A stretch of 64,000 bases of DNA from an uncultured Clostridium sp. (GTDB lineage Bacteria > Bacillota > Clostridia > TANB77 > CAG-508), in contig CAKNNA010000002.1 of NCBI GenBank assembly GCA_930989765.1, positions 26,000-89,999 on the forward strand, in the 5' to 3' direction. Below are positions 57,553 through 64,000 of this stretch, in pieces; within the stretch, counting starts at the first letter, position 1, and the number at the start of each line of letters is the position of its first letter. Made by a program: the position numbers and the translations under genes. The notes beneath the pieces are model-generated. The model saw only the letters and a list, made by a program, of their open reading frames with translations. It was not told the DNA's origin and ran no database searches.

Positions 57553-60093
57553 ATGGAAAAAAGACTATTGTGTAAATTTTATTTAGATAAAGAAAAAGAC
57601 ATAATAATAACAATATATAAAATATCAGAAGATGAAGCTATGTATATTTTAGAGACTCCAAACCATAATACAGGAAATTTAATAACAAATTTAGCAAAGG
57701 TATGCAATTTAGAAACAGTAAAAAATGAAAATGATATGAAAATAATAAAAGGAATAATTCCAGCAAGTATAAATGGAGATAATAAAATACTTTATATATT
57801 AAGGCTTGGAGGAATTAAAATTGCAAATATCTTTGAAGATGGTAAAGTAGAAATAAAAGCAACTATTCCAGCAATAACAAAAACACTTATGTCACAAACA
57901 AAAGAATATAACCTACCAATAGAAAAAACAATAATAAAATCATACATATTAAAAAAATTAAAATTTAGAACAGACTTGCATACACATATGAGTGCAAACT
58001 TAACACCTGATTGTTTAATAGCACTTGGAATAAGTCACCAAATAAAATACCCATTATATTATATAAAAAAATTAAACTTAAAATTAAGTAAAAAACAAGA
58101 AGAAGAAATTTTAAAGCAAAGAGAAAAAGTTGAAAAAGAATATGCAAATTGCACCTTGCAAGGAAAATACTTTATAAGAAAAATAGATGACAATACATTT
58201 ATAAATTTTGCAGATTTTATATTAAACAATTTAGAAAATGCAGAATATAATATCTCTAAAATAAGAGCAAGTCTTGCAATTTTAAAAGATGGGCAGGCAG
58301 TTTTTACAAACCTTGAAAAGGTATATATATATAGATATGTTTTTACAAAAGGAATAGAAAGTGAAAATAAAATAAAGTTAGAAGCAGAAAAAATAGAAAA
58401 AATACCAGAAAATGATATTAAAAAAATCTTAAACAAAATGCAAGAAGACAAAAAAATAGAAAGTAAATATAAAAACAACACACTAATGCAAGACAAACTA
58501 TTATGGATAGGAAGAGAATATCAAAAACAAGGAATAAAATATGTAGAAATAGCAGATACAGTTCTTACAAAAAAAGGAATGCCAGCAATTAATTTTTTAA
58601 AGCAAGTACATGAAATAATGCCAAAAATAGAAGAAGAAACAGGAGTGAAAATCAGATTTTTAGTAGCAATAAGAAGAATACCTCTTACAATCATAAAAGA
58701 ACAAGTGGCAGACAATAACTACTTAAGAGAAAACTTAGATGTATTAAAAGCAGTAGCAAAAAGCCCATATGTTGTAGGAAGTGACTTTATAGGAGAAGAA
58801 ATAAATGATATTCAAGAGTTAAAACCTGCAATAAAAGAAATTGTAAGATATGTAGTAGAAAGCGATCCAAGTTTTACAATAAGAATACATGCAGGAGAAA
58901 ATGATAGCCTAAGAGATAATGTTGAAAAATCAATTGACTGTATATTAGAATCACTAAATAAAAATGAAAAAATTCCATACTTTAGATTAGGTCATGGGTT
59001 ATATACGCAAGATTTAGAAACAGAAAAAGGAAAAAAACTAATCAAAAAAATGCAAGAAACAGGAGCAGTACTTGAATTCCAATTAACATCAAATGTAAGA
59101 TTAAACAATTTAAATAATTTAAATAAACATCCACTAAAAAAATATTTAAAAAACAATATAAAATGTGTACAAGGAACAGATGGATGTGGATTTTATGGAG
59201 TAGACACAATATCAGAACAGCTTGCACTTCAAAATTTACTAGGGCTTACTAACACAGATTTTGAAAAAATGAGAAAAGTAGAAGAAGAAATTATAAAAAG
59301 AAGTGAAAAATATTTTATAGAAAAAAGTAAAAAGTTTGAAGAATTTTTAGCAGGTAGAACTATAGAAGAAGCAATACTTGCTGAAGAAGAAAAAAATGAA
59401 GCCTTAAGCAAAAAAAATAAAGTAAGTTTAAGGACTAAAATAGGAATAGACTCCAAAGAAATGCTAAAAAATAAAATATCAGAACTACCAACAGACAAAG
59501 TGCCAATTATAATTGCAGGAGGAAGCTTTAATGCACAAGAAAGAGAAACAAAATTAACAAAAGAAGGTAAAGAAATACTAAAACAATTAGTACAAAAAGT
59601 AAACAGCCAAAAAGCATATTTTGTAATAGGACACCAAATGCAAGGATATGAAAAAGCACTTATTGATGTAGCAAAAGAACTAAATAAAAAAATAGAAATA
59701 GATGCAATAATTCCTAAAACAATAACAGAAGAACAAGGAAAAAACTTGCAAAAAGAAAATTTAGACAGAATAAGAATTTCAACAGAAACGGAAGCATCTG
59801 GTATATACAAAAGTTTTAACTATGAAATATTTGAAAGAAGAAAATCAGTAGTAGTAGCATTTGATGGAAATTCACCAGTATCTAATTTAGTTCAAGAAGC
59901 AAAAAATGGAAAAGGAAAAGCAAAAATATATGTTAATGAAGAATCACTTACTTTAAAAGAAAAAGCAAATTCATTAACAGGATATGTAATACCATTTAAT
60001 TTAAGAGAGAATATAGTAGAAAAAATATTAGAAGACAACCCTGAAATTACTGATTTGAATGAAGAAAATATAAACTTAAAAAGGAAAAGCTAA
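57553..60093 (+). CDS. Adenosine-deaminase-like amidohydrolase with extra N- and C-terminal domains
   Basis: 846 residues from the ATG behind GGAGAG. About 1-135: an unrecognised domain. About 140-630: adenosine-deaminase barrel, with the first metal pair in FRTDLHTHMSANL, a long helical insert, then FTIRIHAGENDSLRDN, RLGHGLYT, EFQLTSNVRLNN and CVQGTDGCGFYGVD, which are the family blocks. About 640-840: a Rossmann-like domain (PIIIAGGSFNAQERET, AYFVIGHQMQGYEKALIDVA, GNSPVSNLVQEA) that looks like a SLOG/LOG-type nucleotide-binding fold. Ordinary adenosine deaminases have about 350 residues. A role in nucleotide signalling or defence is possible, but no partner ATPase is next to it. Confidence 0.8.
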   Translation: MEKRLLCKFYLDKEKDIIITIYKISEDEAMYILETPNHNTGNLITNLAKVCNLETVKNENDMKIIKGIIPASINGDNKILYILRLGGIKIANIFEDGKVEIKATIPAITKTLMSQTKEYNLPIEKTIIKSYILKKLKFRTDLHTHMSANLTPDCLIALGISHQIKYPLYYIKKLNLKLSKKQEEEILKQREKVEKEYANCTLQGKYFIRKIDDNTFINFADFILNNLENAEYNISKIRASLAILKDGQAVFTNLEKVYIYRYVFTKGIESENKIKLEAEKIEKIPENDIKKILNKMQEDKKIESKYKNNTLMQDKLLWIGREYQKQGIKYVEIADTVLTKKGMPAINFLKQVHEIMPKIEEETGVKIRFLVAIRRIPLTIIKEQVADNNYLRENLDVLKAVAKSPYVVGSDFIGEEINDIQELKPAIKEIVRYVVESDPSFTIRIHAGENDSLRDNVEKSIDCILESLNKNEKIPYFRLGHGLYTQDLETEKGKKLIKKMQETGAVLEFQLTSNVRLNNLNNLNKHPLKKYLKNNIKCVQGTDGCGFYGVDTISEQLALQNLLGLTNTDFEKMRKVEEEIIKRSEKYFIEKSKKFEEFLAGRTIEEAILAEEEKNEALSKKNKVSLRTKIGIDSKEMLKNKISELPTDKVPIIIAGGSFNAQERETKLTKEGKEILKQLVQKVNSQKAYFVIGHQMQGYEKALIDVAKELNKKIEIDAIIPKTITEEQGKNLQKENLDRIRISTETEASGIYKSFNYEIFERRKSVVVAFDGNSPVSNLVQEAKNGKGKAKIYVNEESLTLKEKANSLTGYVIPFNLRENIVEKILEDNPEITDLNEENINLKRKS

Positions 60094-60128
60094 CACATGG
60101 ATATTTATTAAGAAAAGATTCAACTAAT

Positions 60129-60175
60129 TAAGAGGACCTTAAGTATAATTAATTAAATCGGTCCTCTTAAACAAT
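60129..60175 (+). terminator. Terminator after the deaminase-like gene
   Basis: taagaggacc / ggtcctctta stem with an AT-rich loop. Confidence 0.7.
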
Positions 60176-60277
60176 TTATTAAAAATACATATATAAAAAT
60201 ATAGAAACTAAGAAATAATTGTTTCATTTTTTAAATAATGATATAATAAAAAAAATAATTTTTAATGGGGATAATAA

Positions 60278-61811
60278 ATGAAAAGGCTTATATACTTTTT
60301 AGGATTAATATTTTTGAGTATAATTATCATTTTAAATTTAGTATATACTGCAAACTTAAGTAGTAGAGAAAGTATCAATATAAGTAATAACAATTTTTTA
60401 TATAATACCTGTATAATACTAACAGCTTTAGGTATATTTTTAATTACAACAATTATTGACAAATATTTATACAAAGAAAATAAAACAAATAGTAAGTTAA
60501 GGAAATATTTATTTTGGGGAGTATTAATTATATACATAATAATTAATATTAGATGGATAAAACTAATAAAGCCAAAAGTTATAGCAGATTCTTTACAAGT
60601 ATATAATCTAGCTACACGGCCTTTATACAGGAAATATAGAAGAAACACTGCAAAAAGTAACATATTTAGGAAGCTCTTTATTTGAATATATACAGGCATA
60701 TACTCAGCAAATACCACTTGCATTTATATATAATATAGTTTTCAAATTTATTACAAATTCAGTAAAAGTATTAAGGATATTAAATTTACTCGGAAATGTA
60801 TTAATCATATTTGCATTATACAAAATAAATAAACAAATATCTAAAAAATATAAAACAAACAAAACACTATTATTTACACTAATATTTACATTTATATCAT
60901 TAATAATGCTCACAACATTTATATATGGAGACACTTTAAGTTTAGCATTATGTTTGATTTCCGTTTACTTCATGATGAAATATGAAGAAAATTATAAAAC
61001 AAGATATTTTATATATTCACTTTTAGCAATAATTTTTGCATATATGTTCAGAATGAATAGTCTAATTTTCATAATTGGAACTGTAATATATATGATATTA
61101 AATGTAGTTTATAATTTAAAAAAGGATAGTTATAAAAAAAATGGATTACAGATACTAGTAATATTAATATACATTATTATATCTATAATGCCAACAACTA
61201 TTATAAAAAATTATTATATAAATAAATTCGGAATGGATAAAGAAAAAAGCTATCCTACAATAAGTTATATTTTAATTGGAATGGAAAAATCTTGGCGTGC
61301 AAATGGATGGTATAATGAAAAAATTGCACAAAAAGCAATATCTAATCCCGAGATTGTAAAAGAAGAGTATATAGTAAAAATAAAAGATAGATTAAAATAT
61401 TTTATGCATAATTTAGATTATACATTTAGTTTTTATACCAATAAATTAGCATCTATGTGGACCGAAAATACATATTCGGCTATAAGAAATAATATAGGAA
61501 AAAACAATAAAAAGATTAATAATTGGATTTTTAATTTAACTCTTTATCAGAAGGCTGTATTAATATTAATTTGCATATGTTCAATAATAGTATTAATACA
61601 AAATAGAAAAAATTTATCTTTAGAGCTTATTTTTTTAATTAGTATTTTTGTAGGTGGATTTTCATTTTATGTATTTTGGGAAGCAAAGTCTAGGTATATT
61701 ATTCCATATATAGTGGTGCTTATGCCAGTTGCAAGTATTTGCATTAATACTAAGGGAGTACATAGAGTTTTAGTGAATAAATGTATGTTAAGAAAAAATG
61801 ATATAGATTAA
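60278..61811 (+). CDS. Polytopic membrane glycosyltransferase-like protein (GT39-like), one CGG +1 shift
   Basis: The track shows 60278-60685 and 60906-61811 with a gap. An in-frame CGG at 60617-60619 read as Gly joins them into 510 residues without a stop: LATGLYTGNIEETLQKVTYLGSSLFEYIQAYTQQIPLAFIYNIVF. About ten membrane helices, a YTQQ segment after a loop and a hydrophilic insert near YLITKFGMDKE. The layout fits lipid-linked-sugar glycosyltransferases of the GT39/PMT kind, but no catalytic acidic pair is certain. Single gene before the tRNAs. Confidence 0.72.
60617..60619 (+). other. CGG +1 decoding site 16 (GT39-like)
   Basis: In-frame CGG followed by C, after ACA. Zero frame stops 22 codons later; the shift gives LATGLYTGNIEE and closes a 220-base gap between two tracked ORFs. 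Confidence 0.85.
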
Positions 61812-61882
61812 TATAAATGGTAGATTAGAATAAATGAATTTATATAAAATAATAAAGACGAAGAAATGCTAGTTCTTCGTCT

Positions 61883-61959
<77 letters not shown>

Positions 61960-62079
61960 ATATTTAAAATAAATAATTGATTTAGTGAGAAATATTGTTT
62001 TTGAAGTAGTTTAGACTATATATATTATATATAAAAAATAAGAATTTTTCAATAAATTTTAAAAAGTTTTTAAAATTTG

Positions 62080-62108
62080 TTGCAAAAAATAAAAAATAGT
62101 GGTATACT
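62080..62108 (+). promoter_or_regulatory. Promoter for tRNA-Pro
   Basis: TTGCAA, 17-base spacer, TATACT, 20 bases before the tRNA. Confidence 0.7.
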
Positions 62109-62127
62109 ATATTAGTCGAATGTACTT

Positions 62128-62203
62128 CGAGGTGTAGCGCAGTTGGTAGCGCGCGTGGTTTGGGACCATGAGGTCGCAGGTTCGATCCCTGTCACCTCGA
62201 CCA
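62128..62203 (+). tRNA. tRNA-Pro(TGG)
   Basis: 76 bases, acceptor CGAGGTG/CACCTCG with encoded CCA, anticodon loop TTTGGGA (anticodon TGG), T arm CAGGTTCGATCCCTG. A replication-type mobile element begins immediately behind its 3' end. Confidence 0.95.
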
Positions 62204-62441
62204 TATTTAAAGATTTTTGAAGAAATTTTAAAAAATTTCATAAAAGTCTAAAATGAGAAAAAGCAGATGTCTGTAACAATACAGCACCTGTTTTTAATTT
62301 TATCAAATTCTATAAAATGCCTTAAAATGCTGAAAAAATTTCAAAAATAAATTTCAAGAATTATTTTTTATCTTAAAAAAATTTCCAAAAAATTTCAAGA
62401 ATAGCTATCCCTTATCCATACTGGATTAGGAGGAATTTACA
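62204..62441. other. Presumed left end of a second integrative element
   Basis: No ORF. Contains a hairpin-like segment (aaaaagcagatgtctgtaacaatacagcacctgttttt) and repeated aaatttcaagaat units around 62355-62402, just ahead of a replication initiator. These could be att arm sites, iterons or both. Confidence 0.45.
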
Positions 62442-63032
62442 TTGTTAACTTTTGTACCACATAAAATAAGTGAAGACTTCAAAATAGTTGAATTTTATCG
62501 TGTTAATAAAGATCTTTGCGAAAATGAATTATACAAAGACTTAAAACCTACATCAATTTTATTATATGCACTTTTATGTGACAGATTATCTATGTCTTAT
62601 GCAAATGAAAATAAAAGTAATATTTCAAAAAATAAGTTTCATTATTATGATGAAGATGAAAATGTATTCGTAATATTTACTAGAATCGATTTAGAGAAGA
62701 AATTGCATATTGGTAAACAATCTTTATGTTCTGCATTCAAAGAACTTGTTAAAGCTAATTTGATTAAAGAAATAAGACAAGGTAAGAATAAGCCTAACAA
62801 AATTTATGTAGGAAAAACTATATCAGAAATAAATAACGAATATGTAAATTGGAGGGTTGAAAAACAAACTTCAAGAGTTCCGATTTCAAGCTGTCTTGAA
62901 GTATTAAAAACAGACACTAATAAAAATAATATATTTATTAAAAAGAATAGTTATTTAAATTATCAAGGAAGAGATTATTCTGATATGGATTGGAGCAAAT
63001 TATATGCAAATTATAATTTTGAAAATGATTAA
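62442..63032 (+). CDS. Replication initiator (RepA N-terminal domain family)
   Basis: 196 residues. Winged-helix initiator: KISEDFKIVEFYRVNKDLCENELYKDLKPTSILLYALLCDRLSMS, then ENVFVIFTRIDLEKKLHIGKQSLCSAFKELVKANLIKEIRQGKNKPNKIYVG. Such initiators drive replication of Gram-positive plasmids and integrative elements. TTG start behind AGGAGG. First of at least three plus-strand genes of the element. Confidence 0.87.
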   Translation: MLTFVPHKISEDFKIVEFYRVNKDLCENELYKDLKPTSILLYALLCDRLSMSYANENKSNISKNKFHYYDEDENVFVIFTRIDLEKKLHIGKQSLCSAFKELVKANLIKEIRQGKNKPNKIYVGKTISEINNEYVNWRVEKQTSRVPISSCLEVLKTDTNKNNIFIKKNSYLNYQGRDYSDMDWSKLYANYNFEND

Positions 63033-63050
63033 TTTTATAGGAGGTTTTGT

Positions 63051-63419
63051 ATGGAAAATTTAAGAGAAAAATTAGAATACCATCAAGAAAAAGATTATTT
63101 AATACCTAATATAGCAATTAAAAATAATTTAGATAATTATCAAATTGGGAAATATGGATATTTAAGGCTTGACTATCTAAAAAAGTATAAAAGTGGTTAT
63201 TATACAGAGTTAATGATAGAAGGAACATTACCAGAACACATTGTAGCCATTGATAAAGAAGCAAGTGTTCAAGTGAAAAATATAGTTAAAAGCTTAGCTA
63301 AAGCTAATAATGTTGATGAAATATTAAAACAAAGTAACCAATTTGAATGGATAAGATTAATGAATAATTTTAAAAATAGTGCTGAGGAAATTGTTTTAAA
63401 AGAATTAATTTATAATTAA
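63051..63419 (+). CDS. Small hypothetical protein of the second element
   Basis: 122 residues, ATG behind TAGGAGG. No known family; the middle has GYLRLDYLKKYKSGYYTELMIEGTLPEHIVAIDKEA, the rest looks helical. 18 bases after repA, so probably cotranscribed. Confidence 0.75.
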   Translation: MENLREKLEYHQEKDYLIPNIAIKNNLDNYQIGKYGYLRLDYLKKYKSGYYTELMIEGTLPEHIVAIDKEASVQVKNIVKSLAKANNVDEILKQSNQFEWIRLMNNFKNSAEEIVLKELIYN

Positions 63420-63439
63420 ATATTAGGAGGAATTTTAAA

Positions 63440-63733
63440 ATGTGCAATTTTAGAGAACTAAATGATGATATATTAAGAGAATGGCTAAATATTCGAGAAC
63501 AAGAGGTATTTTGTACTTTAACACCTGAAGATAAAAAGCACCATCTATATTTTGATGAGCTATCTGAAAATATTTTAAAGAATGTACCTAAACAAAATCA
63601 AAAGTATGTCAAAAAGCAATTGGATAAACTTAATAATAATTTTATGGATTATCTTTGCTACTGGAACGAAAAGTATTATAGGAATGGTTTTGTTGATGGA
63701 ATACAGATTACTATAGGCTGTATAAAAACATAG
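63440..63733 (+). CDS. Small hypothetical protein of the second element (DUF6809-like?)
   Basis: 97 residues, helical, ATG behind AGGAGG. The end MDYLCYWNEKYYRNGFVDGIQIT resembles small helical proteins common in Gram-positive mobile elements. No function known. Follows the previous gene by 20 bases; a palindrome sits at its stop. Confidence 0.7.
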   Translation: MCNFRELNDDILREWLNIREQEVFCTLTPEDKKHHLYFDELSENILKNVPKQNQKYVKKQLDKLNNNFMDYLCYWNEKYYRNGFVDGIQITIGCIKT

Positions 63734-63759
63734 AGAAGTGAGCATATATGCTCACTTCT
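63734..63759. terminator. Perfect 26-bp palindrome at the operon end
   Basis: agaagtgagcatatatgctcacttct lies between convergent genes and likely ends transcription from the plus side; no long T run. Confidence 0.6.
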
Positions 63760-63776
63760 AAAAGTGTTTAATATTT

Positions 63777-64000
63777 TCAATTTTCAAAATAAAATGCATA
63801 TCTAGTATTATCTCTTATAAAACGTTCTTTATAATTTCCATTACTAGCAGATTTAACAACTTTTCTCCAAAATTCTTGAGCTCGTTTATTTTTTAATAAA
63901 GTCCTTATTTCCCATTTTCCTTTATACTTTTTAAACATTTCATTAGCCATGAACGTTCCTGCTCCGTGTTTTCTATATTTATTTAAAACAAAGAATTCTG
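63777..64000 (-). CDS. GNAT acetyltransferase, C-terminal part (5' end outside window)
   Basis: Not in the ORF track because it is cut by the window edge. About 74 codons: EFFVLNKYRKHGAGTFMANEMF, KGKWEIRTLLKNKRAQEFWRKVVK, ending FYFEN. The KYRxxGxG acetyl-CoA loop and the EFWRKV end fit predicted GNAT acetyltransferases. The loop reads R-K-H-G-A-G. Convergent with the element's small genes. Confidence 0.75.
   Translation of the reverse strand, partial: EFFVLNKYRKHGAGTFMANEMFKKYKGKWEIRTLLKNKRAQEFWRKVVKSASNGNYKERFIRDNTRYAFYFEN

Noticed and set aside
1-61811. Sequencing or assembly error (extra C before GG) as cause of the 16 frame breaks
   Set aside because: Errors would hit GG in all three reading phases and in non-coding DNA. 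All 16 are in phase 1, always in front of a Gly-type GGN, on both strands, in seven genes. Raw reads would still be a useful control.
1-61811. Simple reassignment of CGG to another amino acid
   Set aside because: Reassignment keeps three-base reading. Here the zero frame always runs into stops or foreign sequence, and only a one-base shift restores the protein.

Overview
The window is very AT-rich, with Gram-positive signals: strong Shine-Dalgarno sites, many TTG starts, LPxTG anchoring, sortase, SpoVG, Tex and an HD-GYP regulator. It looks like an uncultured, probably gut-dwelling, Bacillota/Clostridia-like chromosome. No species can be named from the sequence alone.

The main observation concerns decoding. 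Seven genes (virD4, an M23 peptidase, a TrbL-like gene, virB4, a replisome-organiser gene, smc and a membrane glycosyltransferase-like gene) look broken by +1 frameshifts. Every break, 16 of 16, lies exactly at an in-frame CGG codon. In every case reading CGGN as one unit (skipping C and reading GGN = Gly) restores the frame, and often an expected Gly. Scanning by eye, I found no in-frame CGG in any other gene; about fifty out-of-phase CGG triplets are tolerated. This points to obligatory, efficient +1 decoding at CGG (a quadruplet codon or hungry-codon shift), not to random mutation or sequencing error. The window encodes tRNA-Arg(ACG), which should read CGU/C/A but not CGG.

Layout: 1-15.7 kb is one end of an integrative conjugative element on the minus strand. 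It carries the replisome organiser, a VirB2-like protein, PrgI, VirB4, a TrbL-like protein, an M23 peptidase, a sortase, a thioester/Cna-B adhesin, SpoVG, a RusA-like protein and VirD4. It ends at a 47-bp 3' fragment of tRNA-Lys (attR). 15.9-41 kb is chromosome: CorA, CapA, ABC-F, GNAT, Tex, then an NRPS (C-A-T-R) with a histidine kinase and an HD-GYP response regulator, an acyl-CoA ligase, HtrA, a REP-type transposase and SMC. 42.2-56.2 kb is a surface locus: a cohesin protein with an LPKTG anchor followed by three secreted proteins that each end in a dockerin (papain-like protease, LRR/GLUG protein, DUF4214/Ig protein). 56.4-61.8 kb holds guanine deaminase, an adenosine-deaminase-like protein and a GT39-like membrane protein, then tRNA-Arg and tRNA-Pro. 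From 62.2 kb a second mobile element starts behind tRNA-Pro (RepA-type initiator and small genes).

Intergenic spaces hold many long foldback repeats, several with a GGGGAC core. Two 200-280 bp copies differ in their arms yet each stays self-complementary.
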